DNA of 64,000 nt, from the NCBI GenBank assembly GCA_031411995.1, contig JANOCD010000112.1, forward strand, positions 62,001-126,000, in the 5' to 3' direction. Of the stretch, positions 25,301 to 33,587 are shown one piece after another (the stretch's first letter is position 1; each line of letters starts with the position of its first letter). Source of the DNA: Rudanella sp031411995. GTDB taxonomy: Bacteria; Bacteroidota; Bacteroidia; Cytophagales; Spirosomataceae. Below the pieces are notes generated by a model. It saw only the letters and a list, made by a program, of their open reading frames with translations, was not told the origin of the DNA and ran no database searches. Made by a program: the position numbers and the translations under genes.

Positions 25301-27306
25301 GGTTATTGAACGTCAATACGCTGCTGAATGCCATGGAAACCGAACCGGGGGCACAGTTGCTGGCGTCTACCAACGGTGTGATTCCCTGCTCCACCTCGCT
25401 GGTGACGCTGGCTGTCAGCACCAGTGCAACTACTGGCCCGCTGACGTATGCCTTTGTCGGTCCCGGCAATAGTACGTCTGGAATTATCAGTACGTCGGGG
25501 AGTTCGGCTACGGTGAATGCTGCCGGGGTGTATTCGGTAACGGTGACCAACACCAGCACGGGCCTCAGTAGCCGGGCCTCGCTCACGGTTACGCAACCCG
25601 CCCCCATCACGGCTACACTGAGCACGGCTACGCTGACGTGCTCGGTGACGAGTGTTACGCTGTCCGCATCGGCAACGGGCGGCTCGGGCGCTGGCTACAC
25701 CTACCAAACTTCCGCGGGCGAATCAACCACGCTGGGGAGCTTTAGCGTTACGGCAGAGGGCATTTTTTCGCTCACGGTGACGGATGCCAACGGCTGTACC
25801 GCCCTGACGAGTAGTACGGTTACCTCCAATACTGCCTCACCCGCTATCAGCGCCTTCGGGACCAGTGCCACGCTCACCTGCTCCGTCCCAAGTGTAACAC
25901 TCAGCACCTCGGCCACGGGGGCCACCAGCTACACGGTGCTGGGTCCCGATTCGTTTCAACCCTCCAACATCACCGGTTCCTTCACCCTGAACGCACCGGG
26001 CACTTACACGCTGATTACCAGCAATACCGCCACCGGCTGTACCAGTCAGACCACCACAACGGTGAGCAGCGACACCTCGGTTCCGGTAGCAAGTTTAGCC
26101 GTTAGCGGCACCATTAGCTGCGCCCAGCCATTGGTTACGTTGACGGCTTCGGGCGGAGATATCTACCTAATGAGCGGGCCGGGGATCGTTAATACATCAG
26201 GAGCCTCCGCAACGGTCGATGTGGGTGGGGTGTATTCGGTCACAGTGACCAACAACGCTTCGGGTTGCACGAGTACAACCGCCCTGACGGTGAGCGCCGA
26301 CACAAACCCACCGAGCCTTTCGGTCACGCCCAGCAGCGGTACGCTCACCTGTGGGGTGAGGAGCCTTACTCTAACCGCTACCGGATTGGCCAGTAGTTAT
26401 GTGTGGACAGGAGGGTCCGTGGGTGATAAGCTCCCGGTGACTACGCATGGCACGTATAGCGTTACGGCTACGGGAGCCAACGGGTGCAGCCAAACGGCCA
26501 CCACTACGGTAAACAGCCAGACAGCCCTGCCAACGGCTACCCTCACTGCCAGCGATAACGGAACGCTGACCTGTACGCTGATTCAGCTGGTTCTAACAGC
26601 CTCTGGTGGCAATCACTATGCGTTTGTGGGGCCGGGTATTCTGGCCCAGAACACCACTACGGGTAGTGCCACCGTAAATGCGCCCGGAAACTATACTGTG
26701 GTGGTTGCGGACGTTGGTACAGGTTGTTCAAGCGCGACAACAATCACCATTGGTCAGAACAACACCGGGTCCCTGAATCTCAGTCTACAAGCCAGCACCA
26801 CGGCCCTTTCGTGCAGTAGCCCAACCGCCCAACTGGTAGCCACACCCAATGCCGGTAGTTATCGGTTCCGGGGGGCGGGCCTAACGCAGGATGGGCCGGT
26901 AAACACGGCCACGGTGTCGCAAACTGGGGTTTATATCGTTACAGCAACCATAGGTTCCTGCTCGGCAACGGCCTCCGTAACCATTGGTTCGGGCCCCGGA
27001 ACGCCACCCAACGCCTTGCTGCTCGGAACGGGTAATCTGAGTTGCGACACGCCTACCCTCAGCCTCACGGCTATCGGGGGTTCTCGTTTCAGCTTTTCGG
27101 GCCCAGGTGTGGTGAGTCAGTTTGAGGGGCGGGAGCGGATTCTGGTAGGAGATTACATCCTCTTCCGAACGGCCATTCCAGCCCAGGGAACGGCCGTGGT
27201 GAATAAACCCGGTTTGTACACCGTAGTGGTGTCGAACGAAAATGGTTGTACGTCTACAGCTTCGATTTTGGTTACGGGTGAAGCCTGCCCTAACCCCTCG
27301 CGCTAA
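22321..27306 (+). CDS. Very large modular secreted protein: carbohydrate-binding-like, lyase-like toroid and sandwich, eight Ig-like repeats
   Basis: 1661 residues with a signal peptide ending near LPALAQ (residue 22). Visible modules are a CBM4/9-like N-terminal sandwich (about 23-235, starting NVITDPGFES), a helical part (about 240-620) with SLYWLLVSPLSDYQYNPDLFYRFL and QNETANYHGGTNNSLAKIHA, as in alpha/alpha-toroid polysaccharide lyases of the PL8/heparinase type, a beta-sandwich region (about 640-985), and eight Ig-like repeats of about 75-100 residues (about 1016-1661). Each repeat has an early LTC-type Cys and, except in the first, a late Cys in a GC-type motif. No type IX secretion tail is visible. 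It is convergent with the HTCS gene and shares its operator with the GH105 operon, so polysaccharide cleavage outside the cell is likely. The catalytic family is not proven. Confidence 0.75.
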   Translation: MFLRILLSWGVALLLYLPALAQTNVITDPGFESITAGTSSYTTNLAGTVSGAAVFGRWQLTFVTGTCSTTMPCSGTATGCSSGSSVITTADRNSGNQSIYIRINKQTNRNDIKLYQVLSQSVAAGSYEVSFYMKSDGVSLVTVNVFKSTAAATANGGETSGTITGTASSFSSTTGWRKYRAVVDLSGWTEAERTGLRVSFRPNTGTGTTGTSLPQGPCPKQFWFDDFVMRPASTRGDLVDLRATAIQVARERQALAANAGFTDEANDLLAEINSLTATPTPLVPDKAIGFFPAPLHTTAATNPFIQSMNSWAGTYLGQSFPVYTKSTSTSMVFPGGRGLAPTIRETGATAESLYWLLVSPLSDYQYNPDLFYRFLHILYASADDYNIHGASGEIDEVPGATTSGLNDWFAAPMFAYSWRMGDYSFADYIPTTFKNRLRNASEIMGGIYFTIAQTGLAGGTYVNRDVSYAEVLAHTGLHRNRTDWTDYARTIVTSLNTRCIYPDGAYSYIRDQNETANYHGGTNNSLAKIHAVLDVPEALTAIAKTVNYELLSIEPAEVPEFFTAPSWKTQWNGQSGFSGEPLLFLTGNPYLKGQFDTFKNLFGTGYNPMYRKILPSSLNVSFYRNDITAKPLPNNYVVYDRNIQGARARYGRFSYAINGRDVDANETVGSTTPGGLPGMQTFVGAMVTQAGRQTFNGVNRDEYNAALMAVHSKVHVRTTANQEWRDWVYTSTRINPKTNVTKTATAFSSPANLQRQNVGPTTFDSDWGTFQQWITLPDRLIGVVETFPKNGNPAQALEIDGRVRFTYGRAELTNPKNITVLEANKRYAYGNLQAIIHDHDFTQISTGTAGILRDDFPTAEEIVFRYNLSDGTTPYTYPGDTRKYFVVEIRQSGAVGDASVSRISNGDLKGLVVRLNGQSYHAYRNLGNAQLSVDLSTSVTAGNIHKLYFSRTDNEPQTPQTFTVTTGLPANLTLPANEQIFLVSGNQGEPLSNGLLNVNTLLNAMETEPGAQLLASTNGVIPCSTSLVTLAVSTSATTGPLTYAFVGPGNSTSGIISTSGSSATVNAAGVYSVTVTNTSTGLSSRASLTVTQPAPITATLSTATLTCSVTSVTLSASATGGSGAGYTYQTSAGESTTLGSFSVTAEGIFSLTVTDANGCTALTSSTVTSNTASPAISAFGTSATLTCSVPSVTLSTSATGATSYTVLGPDSFQPSNITGSFTLNAPGTYTLITSNTATGCTSQTTTTVSSDTSVPVASLAVSGTISCAQPLVTLTASGGDIYLMSGPGIVNTSGASATVDVGGVYSVTVTNNASGCTSTTALTVSADTNPPSLSVTPSSGTLTCGVRSLTLTATGLASSYVWTGGSVGDKLPVTTHGTYSVTATGANGCSQTATTTVNSQTALPTATLTASDNGTLTCTLIQLVLTASGGNHYAFVGPGILAQNTTTGSATVNAPGNYTVVVADVGTGCSSATTITIGQNNTGSLNLSLQASTTALSCSSPTAQLVATPNAGSYRFRGAGLTQDGPVNTATVSQTGVYIVTATIGSCSATASVTIGSGPGTPPNALLLGTGNLSCDTPTLSLTAIGGSRFSFSGPGVVSQFEGRERILVGDYILFRTAIPAQGTAVVNKPGLYTVVVSNENGCTSTASILVTGEACPNPSR

Positions 27307-27322
27307 GTGCCAGCGGTAAGCT

Positions 27323-27371
27323 CCATTGCGAGTTAGCTGGGGTTACTACTCCACCAGCTGACTCGCAATGG
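27323..27371. terminator. 18-bp inverted repeat between convergent genes (probable bidirectional terminator)
   Basis: The arm at 27323-27340 (CCATTGCGAGTTAGCTGG) is complementary to 27354-27371 at 17 of 18 positions, the exception being a G-T wobble, with a 13-nt loop. The right arm lies within the last codons of the HTCS gene and the left arm just after the stop of the modular protein gene. No T tract follows on either strand. Confidence 0.6.
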
Positions 27372-30300
27372 CGTCTTGCAAATAATCAGACGGAGCCTTG
27401 CCAAACTGCTTGCGAAAGGCTTTGCTGAACGCCGACGCACTTTTGAAACCCACTTCGAAGGTGATTTGCGAAATGGTCAGTTTACGCTCCAGCAACAGCT
27501 TTTGCGCGTGTTTGAGCCGGATGAAATAGAGAAATTCAACGGGGGTCTGACCAGTGATGGCTTTCAGTTTGCGGAACAGGTTACTCCGACTCATATTGAC
27601 GAGTTCGCCCAGTTCTTCCACGCTGAATTCATCGTTGGCCAGATTCCCCATAATTGCATCGATCACCGTTTGCAGGAAAGCCTCGTCGAGCGGGTTGCGG
27701 GTGATGTCTTTGGGTAAGACCATCGCATCGGAACGGAATTTTTCGAGCAGGCGCTGCCGCGACGCAAACATCGTTTCGACCCGCACCCGCAAAAGTTCGG
27801 GGTGAAATGGCTTGGGCATGTAATCGTCGGCCCCGGTGCCAATGCCTTCAATCTGATGGGCAATGGTGGAGCGGGCCGTCAGCAGAATCAGCGGTATATG
27901 GCAGGTAGACAGGTCGGTTTTCAGCGCCCGACAGAGTTCAATACCGTCCATTCCGGGCATTTTCACGTCGCTGATAATAATTGCCGGTTCGCGCTCCTGA
28001 ATGCGTTGCAGGGCTTCGAGCCCGTTGGATGCTTTCCGAATGCGGTACTGTTTCTGAAACAACTGTTCGAGGTAGTCGATAATGTCATCGTGGTCATCGA
28101 CCAGCAGCAGGTCGGGCCGCTCATCGCGCACACCCCAAGCGGGTTCAGGCCGTTGGGCCGGTGTTGGCTCCACGGTGGTTGGCTCCGCAAGCGCCGGAAC
28201 GGGTATTTCATTGGGTTGAACAGGCGCAAACAGACTGGTTGCGGGCGCGGGTAAGCAGACGGTGAAGCAGGTACGTTTGCCGGGCTCACTCTCGACCGTA
28301 ATTGATCCGCCGTGCAGTTCAACCAGGCTTTTGGTGAGCGAAAGCCCCACACCTACGCCATATTTATTGGTCTCTGACTGAAAAAACCGCTCAAACAACT
28401 GTTTCTGCTCGTCGGCCGTAATGCCTTTACCCGAATCCTCCACCGACAGGCTTACCTGCTCGCGACCCGGTCCGGGCGTAAGCCGCACGCGAACGTACCC
28501 ACCCGCCGGTGTGAACTTGATGGCGTTGTTAATCAGGTTATTGAGCACCTTTTCCAGCTTGTCGGGGTCGAAGGGCATCAGCAGCGAAGGGGGCGAGGCC
28601 GTAAACTGATACTGCAACTCGTGTTTATCGGCCAGGGCGTCGAAGCTGTCGAATACCTCCCGCGTAAACGCGACCAGATCGAGCGTTTCGTATTTCAGTT
28701 TTAGCTTACCCTGTTCAAGCTTCTGGAACGTCATCAACTCATCGAGCAGATGGAGCAGTTTCTGGCAGTTTCGCTGAATGAAGGTCAGCGTGGTTTTGGT
28801 CTGTTTATCCAGGCTTTTCGTGGCCAGTAACTCCTCCACGGGGCTGGTAATGAGCGTCAGCGGAGTGCGGAACTCGTGCGAAATGTCGGTGAAAAACTCC
28901 AGCTTCAACTGGTTTAATTGCTTGATCTGCTCTTTCTCCCGCTGCTCGAACAGCAGTTGCTGGCGTTGGCTTGAGAGCAGCAGCAAGTACCGCCCCACCA
29001 CGTACAGCACGCCCGCGAACAGCCCGACATACAGCGCATAGGCCCACCAGGTTTTCCAGGGTGGCGGCAGCACCACCAGTTGCAGCGTAGCGGGTTCGTC
29101 GGTCCACCGGCCCGCATTATTGGCGGCTTTTACCTGAAATCGATACGTACCTGGGTCCAGATTGGTGTAGGTGGCCGAGCGGTTAGGCGATTCGGTCTGA
29201 ATCCAGCTTTTGTCGAACCCCTCCAGGCGATAGGCGTAGCGGGTCAGGGCGGGATTAACGAAATGCAGGCCCGTAAACCCTACCGTAAATACATTGTTCT
29301 GGTAGTTCAACCGCAACTCCGGCAGGCTGGGCAACGAACGGGGCAACAGCACGTCGTCGTTGATGGTCTGCCCAATGCCCACCTCCCGGTTGAACAGCTT
29401 CAGGTTGTCGATGACCACACTGGGTGGCGCATCGTTTTTCGTCACCTGCGCCGGATCGAACTGCACAAAGCCATCGGACGTGCCAAACAGCATTCGTCCG
29501 TCGGGGTATTGGTAGTGGCAATTATGGCTGAACAGCAGCGTGGGCAGATACACCTGAAACGAGGGCCGCGCCGGGGTAAACCGCACCAGTCCTTTCAGCG
29601 TACTCATCCAGAGACGCCCCTGCTTATCGGCCAGAATGCCGTTGATCGACGGGTCTGGCAAGCCATCTTTTTCCGTATAATGAACCATTGTGAACTGGCG
29701 ACGGGCGGGGTCAGGGTGCTGTAGCGTTACTTTGGTGAGCCCCGATTCCGTTCCGATCCAGAACACACCCCGTGGCTGCTCAATCAGGGCGTACACCGTT
29801 GAGCCCGGCAGGGTTTGCCCGGCCGAGTTGCCAACCAGTCGGGTGATTTGCCCCGTACCTGGATTCAGGTAAAACAGACCGGCATTCTCAAAGCCCACCC
29901 AAATGCCACCCCGACTATCTTCAAAAATGACCCGAATCAGTTCAGCATTGGCCGCTGGGAAGGGGAAGTAATCGCGCTTGCCGCTCGGCCCAATCCGGTA
30001 CAGTCCGTTGTGCGTACCGATCCACTGATTCCGCCGGGAGTCGATCAGGAGGGCAAATACCGTATTGTCCCTTATCAGAAACTGGGGCCCGGCTGACTGA
30101 TTAGCCGACAGTGCAAAGGCCCCATTTAACGTACCTGCAATTACCGTCTGGGCACTGTCGATACCAATAGATCGGTGGAAATTCTGAAACGACTGCGCCG
30201 GACTCAACTGGTAGCGCTGCAAAGCCCCGTCGGCTGGGTTATAGAGGTAGAGGCCCGATTTGTAGGTGCCGAACCAGATATAACCCATTCGGTCGGCCGC

Positions 30301-31461
30301 GATGCTACGTACCTGATCTTTGGATTGCTGATTGGTAAAGGTGAAGTACTGAAACGGGAGTTGCCGCAGATTCTGTTTGTTCAGGCCCATTTCGGTACCA
30401 CACCAAAGGACCTGATTTTTATCCAGAAAAAGCCGATACACACGGTCGTTACTCAGACATTGGGCGATTACCGGATTGTGTTGATAAAGCCGCAGCCGGG
30501 CATCCGGCAACCCCAGCTTATCAATGTAACCAAGCCCCCGGTTGGTACCTACCCACACCTCGCCCGAAGGGGTCTGGCACAGGTCATAAATCTCTGTGTT
30601 GACCAGTGAGGCCGACCCACTGCCAAACGTATTGACGGGGGTGAACCCGGTATACTGATTCGATTTGGCATCGTAACGCAGACACATAAGCCCTTCGCTG
30701 GCGGTGCCAACGTACAGATTGTGGTCCTTTTCGAGCAGCGACCAGAAGCGCTCGCCGTAGGGGCCGGGTTTTACCTGAAGGGGAAAATGGGTCATTGCCC
30801 GCGTGCGGACGTTGTAGCGAACCGGTCCTGAGTCAGTGGCGATCCAGATATGGTCATCGCCCGAACGGATGATCTTGGCGACGCTGGTTTGGAGCGGGTT
30901 TTGGCGGTGGCGCGTGAACTGCTTCCGAACCGGGTCGAATGAACACAGGCCGCCCGCCGTACCGATCCAGAGCGTACCCAGCTGATCGAAGCAGAGGCTC
31001 AAGATCAGGTTATTGCTTAGCGAGTTGGCCGTGCCGGGCTGATGCTGGTACGTGATAAATCGTTCCTGCTCCGGGTCGAAGCAACTCAGCCCTTCTTTGG
31101 TGCCGATCCAGAGATTGTGCGCGGCATCTTCGCAGATGGCGTTGACCCAGTTGCCTGCCAGGCTGTTTTGCTGGGCCTGCCGATAAAACTTTCGAAATCC
31201 GTAGCCGTCGTATTTAGCCAGTCCGTTGAATGTACCAACCCACAAATAACCCCGGCTGTCCTGATGAAAAGCCCGGATACGGTTGTCGGGCAGACCGTCC
31301 CGGTTGCTAAAATGCTCGAACAATAAGTCAGAAACGATGACCCGTTCTGAGGAGGTCATCAGCGGCTGTTGCGCCCTAACCGCCGGGGGGAACAAAAACC
31401 CGCCTAACAGCAGTAGTAGGATGCTCTCCCATACACTCCTTGGCATCACTTGGTTGCTCAT
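27346..31461 (-). CDS. Hybrid two-component system sensor/response regulator (HTCS)
   Basis: 1371 residues from ATG 31461; starts further upstream add Cys-rich residues before the signal peptide and are unlikely. A signal peptide (ILLLLLGGFLFPPAVRA) leads to about 14 two-component propeller repeats (WVGTFNGLAKYD, WIGTKEGLSCFD and similar, about 60-690), a Y_Y_Y domain (YAYRLEGFDKSW), one membrane helix near residue 825, a HisKA domain with His862 in DISHEFRTP, a HATPase domain (NNLINNAIKFTP), a receiver with Asp1165 in ISDVKMPGMDG, and a C-terminal AraC-type HTH. It senses an oligosaccharide in the periplasm and activates the locus directly. Candidate binding sites lie at 31572-31610 and 22224-22246. 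It is divergent from the GH105 operon. Confidence 0.96.
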   Translation of the reverse strand: MSNQVMPRSVWESILLLLLGGFLFPPAVRAQQPLMTSSERVIVSDLLFEHFSNRDGLPDNRIRAFHQDSRGYLWVGTFNGLAKYDGYGFRKFYRQAQQNSLAGNWVNAICEDAAHNLWIGTKEGLSCFDPEQERFITYQHQPGTANSLSNNLILSLCFDQLGTLWIGTAGGLCSFDPVRKQFTRHRQNPLQTSVAKIIRSGDDHIWIATDSGPVRYNVRTRAMTHFPLQVKPGPYGERFWSLLEKDHNLYVGTASEGLMCLRYDAKSNQYTGFTPVNTFGSGSASLVNTEIYDLCQTPSGEVWVGTNRGLGYIDKLGLPDARLRLYQHNPVIAQCLSNDRVYRLFLDKNQVLWCGTEMGLNKQNLRQLPFQYFTFTNQQSKDQVRSIAADRMGYIWFGTYKSGLYLYNPADGALQRYQLSPAQSFQNFHRSIGIDSAQTVIAGTLNGAFALSANQSAGPQFLIRDNTVFALLIDSRRNQWIGTHNGLYRIGPSGKRDYFPFPAANAELIRVIFEDSRGGIWVGFENAGLFYLNPGTGQITRLVGNSAGQTLPGSTVYALIEQPRGVFWIGTESGLTKVTLQHPDPARRQFTMVHYTEKDGLPDPSINGILADKQGRLWMSTLKGLVRFTPARPSFQVYLPTLLFSHNCHYQYPDGRMLFGTSDGFVQFDPAQVTKNDAPPSVVIDNLKLFNREVGIGQTINDDVLLPRSLPSLPELRLNYQNNVFTVGFTGLHFVNPALTRYAYRLEGFDKSWIQTESPNRSATYTNLDPGTYRFQVKAANNAGRWTDEPATLQLVVLPPPWKTWWAYALYVGLFAGVLYVVGRYLLLLSSQRQQLLFEQREKEQIKQLNQLKLEFFTDISHEFRTPLTLITSPVEELLATKSLDKQTKTTLTFIQRNCQKLLHLLDELMTFQKLEQGKLKLKYETLDLVAFTREVFDSFDALADKHELQYQFTASPPSLLMPFDPDKLEKVLNNLINNAIKFTPAGGYVRVRLTPGPGREQVSLSVEDSGKGITADEQKQLFERFFQSETNKYGVGVGLSLTKSLVELHGGSITVESEPGKRTCFTVCLPAPATSLFAPVQPNEIPVPALAEPTTVEPTPAQRPEPAWGVRDERPDLLLVDDHDDIIDYLEQLFQKQYRIRKASNGLEALQRIQEREPAIIISDVKMPGMDGIELCRALKTDLSTCHIPLILLTARSTIAHQIEGIGTGADDYMPKPFHPELLRVRVETMFASRQRLLEKFRSDAMVLPKDITRNPLDEAFLQTVIDAIMGNLANDEFSVEELGELVNMSRSNLFRKLKAITGQTPVEFLYFIRLKHAQKLLLERKLTISQITFEVGFKSASAFSKAFRKQFGKAPSDYLQDAIASQLVE

Positions 31462-31571
31462 TGATCGCTTCGTCTGTTCAAGCTGTACTTCCTCCTCAAA
31501 AGCAAAGAGCCGGGCCCGCTTAAGGGTAAAATCGGGCGGGCGGTCGTAAAATCTGGCTGTTCCAAGCACCC

Positions 31572-31610
31572 TGCAACATGCAAACCAGCAATTGCAACAT
31601 GGAGACAAGC
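31572..31610 (+). promoter_or_regulatory. Tandem HTCS operator: TGCAACATG direct repeat at 21-bp spacing
   Basis: TGCAACATG occurs at 31572-31580 and again at 31593-31601, exactly 21 bp apart, so both copies face the same side of the helix, as expected for an AraC-type dimer. The first copy extends into ACCAGCAA and the second into GAGAC and AGC, both features of the site at 22224. It lies in the HTCS/GH105 divergent region. Confidence 0.65.
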
Positions 31611-31629
31611 TGTTCGGGCTCCGAAATAT

Positions 31630-31640
31630 AACCTTTGTAC
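31630..31640 (+). promoter_or_regulatory. Candidate -7 box of the GH105-SusCD operon
   Basis: AACCTTTGTAC matches TANNTTTG at seven of eight positions. The TTTGTAC part lies 62 nt after the start of the upstream operator copy, the same spacing as at 22286. No good -33 TTG is present, which fits an activated promoter. Transcription would begin near 31645, leaving a leader of about 80 nt. Confidence 0.45.
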
Positions 31641-31726
31641 AACTATTTACAGAGAAGTTTCTATTTCGCTTTGATGAGAAACAACTCCGTTCGGTTCGAC
31701 AAATCTCCCTGTTTAGTTACCCGCTT

Positions 31727-33562
31727 ATGAAGAAGGTCATCTTCGGTTCTTTTCTGTTCTTGCTTGCCAGCGGTGCACTCCGCGCCCAAACCGAAACCCC
31801 GCTGGCGGTGGTGAAGCGGATTGGAGACAAGCTCATCCGCGACACGCCGTTCCGGTATCAACTGGTGCCCCGGCCCGTCAACCAGACGTTCAACGGGTTG
31901 TACGTAGTCGATTTTGGCCGGAGCCTCATGCTGGGGAAACCCGCCGTAGCTTATGCCTACACCAACCTGATGGCCCAGCAGGCGCAGCAGCTCACCATGC
32001 AGGTGGAGCATAACGACGGTTGCAAAATATGGCTCAACGGGCAGGTGGTGTACGAGAAAACGGGCGACCGCACCATCCACCTTAGGCACGAAGAGCGCAG
32101 CATTGAATTACCCAACGAAATTCAGCTGAATCTCCGCAAAGGCCCTAACGAATTGCTCATTAAGTCGGAAACGCGGGGCAATGAATGGCGCGTGTATGTG
32201 CAGCCCCCCAGCCAGAAAGGGGCCATCGTGGCCGAGAAAATCAGCTTCCCGGCCATTGGCCTGAACAACGTACCCGACGTAGACAAGAAGGTGGCCGGTC
32301 TGTCGAACTGGCTGATCGTCGGGCCGTTTGCCAACCCAACCGCCAACGGCAACCGAACGGGTATGGCGCAGGTCTATGGACCCGAAAAAGAAATGCGGTT
32401 TGGCCGGATGTACGCCGGTCTGGACGAGCCCGTAACGTGGACGATACCCAAAGTAGACGTACTCGGCGACATGATCGACTCGAAGGAGTGGGGAACCAAT
32501 TACCACTGGAATTACCACAATGGCGGGGTCGCCTGGGCCATGCAACACCTGGCCGAGCTAACGGGCGACAAGCAGTACGACACCTACGCCAGCCGGTTCT
32601 GCGATTTTCAACTCGAAAGCATTCCGTTTGTGAGCCATCAGGTGGGTACGCTCAACGCCGTGACCTCCGCCAACTACCACCTTGTCAACACCCCCCTCCT
32701 TGATTTTACGCTTGCGCCTTCGCTACCCTTTATTTACCGGCTTCGCCAGCAGCCCACCTTTGCCCGGCGGTCAGAATACGTGCAGTTTATTGACCGGATG
32801 CTGACTTACGCCCAGAAGGAACAACTGCGGTTGCCGGGGTCGGGTATTTACACCCGTACCACCCCCGAAACCTACACCACCTGGGTCGACGATATGTTTA
32901 TGGGCATTCCGTTTCTGGTGCAGGCGGCCCGTTATGCCGACGACCCCGCCCTGAAACAAACGTACCTGAACGATGCCGCCAGTCAGGTATTGGGCTTTAA
33001 CGCGCAGGTGTGGGATGCCGACGCCAACCTCTATCAGCATGCCCGTTACTCGAACCGAAACACGAAGCTGCCCCACTGGTCGCGGGCCAATGGCTGGGCG
33101 GTATGGGCTATGAGCGAGGTGCTGATGAACCTGCCCCAAAGCCACCCGAGCTACAAGCCTATTCTGGCCCATTTCCGCAAGCATATGGAATCGCTGGCCC
33201 GGTTACAGGACAAAAGCGGGTTCTGGCTTAACGTGCTCGACCGGGCCGATTCGGCCAAAGAAGTATCGGGAACGGCTATTTTCACTATGGGCATTGCCAG
33301 GGGGATTCAGTACGGCTGGCTCGATGCCAAACGCTATAAACCCGTGGTGCTCAACGCCTGGGAAGCCATCAAAACCCAAGTCGACCCCGACGGAACCGTC
33401 CACAACATTTGCATGGGCACCATGTGCTCAGAGGATGTCAACTATTACCTGAACCGCCCTTTCTATGACAACGACACCCACGGCCTGTTTGCCGTGCTAT
33501 TTGCCGGCATTGAGATCGAAAAAATGCTAAACCAGTCACCTCATTCACCAACAGGGCGCTGA
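31727..33562 (+). CDS. GH105/GH88-family unsaturated uronyl hydrolase with N-terminal beta-domain
   Basis: 611 residues from ATG 31727, which starts a good signal peptide (KKVIFGSFLFLLASGALRA). About 230 N-terminal residues form a beta-rich domain (HNDGCKIWLNGQVVYEKTGD, KGPNELLIKSETRGNEWRV) like the jelly-roll sandwiches of other glycosidases. The rest is the GH105 alpha/alpha barrel, with WVDDMFMGIPFLVQAARY holding the usual catalytic Asp, and HWSRANGWAVWAMSEVL. GH105 enzymes remove the 4,5-unsaturated uronic acid that polysaccharide lyases leave at chain ends (rhamnogalacturonan, ulvan and related). It is first in the operon under HTCS control and implies that a lyase acts upstream, probably the 41202 and/or 22321 products. 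Confidence 0.9.
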   Translation: MKKVIFGSFLFLLASGALRAQTETPLAVVKRIGDKLIRDTPFRYQLVPRPVNQTFNGLYVVDFGRSLMLGKPAVAYAYTNLMAQQAQQLTMQVEHNDGCKIWLNGQVVYEKTGDRTIHLRHEERSIELPNEIQLNLRKGPNELLIKSETRGNEWRVYVQPPSQKGAIVAEKISFPAIGLNNVPDVDKKVAGLSNWLIVGPFANPTANGNRTGMAQVYGPEKEMRFGRMYAGLDEPVTWTIPKVDVLGDMIDSKEWGTNYHWNYHNGGVAWAMQHLAELTGDKQYDTYASRFCDFQLESIPFVSHQVGTLNAVTSANYHLVNTPLLDFTLAPSLPFIYRLRQQPTFARRSEYVQFIDRMLTYAQKEQLRLPGSGIYTRTTPETYTTWVDDMFMGIPFLVQAARYADDPALKQTYLNDAASQVLGFNAQVWDADANLYQHARYSNRNTKLPHWSRANGWAVWAMSEVLMNLPQSHPSYKPILAHFRKHMESLARLQDKSGFWLNVLDRADSAKEVSGTAIFTMGIARGIQYGWLDAKRYKPVVLNAWEAIKTQVDPDGTVHNICMGTMCSEDVNYYLNRPFYDNDTHGLFAVLFAGIEIEKMLNQSPHSPTGR

Positions 33563-33576
33563 AACGCCCCCCTTTT
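33554..33576 (+). terminator. Small terminator-like hairpin between GH105 and susC
   Basis: GGGCG (33554-33558) and CGCCC (33565-33569) form a 5-bp stem with a 6-nt loop followed by CCCTTTT. It overlaps the GH105 stop codon. It is too short for full termination but may lower or tune read-through into susC. Confidence 0.3.
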
Positions 33577-33587
33577 CCTGCATCCTT

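Noticed and set aside
25360..27306. Ig-like repeats considered as a type IX secretion sorting domain
   Set aside because: The final module is another Ig-like repeat and lacks the conserved sorting motifs, so no sorting domain is called.
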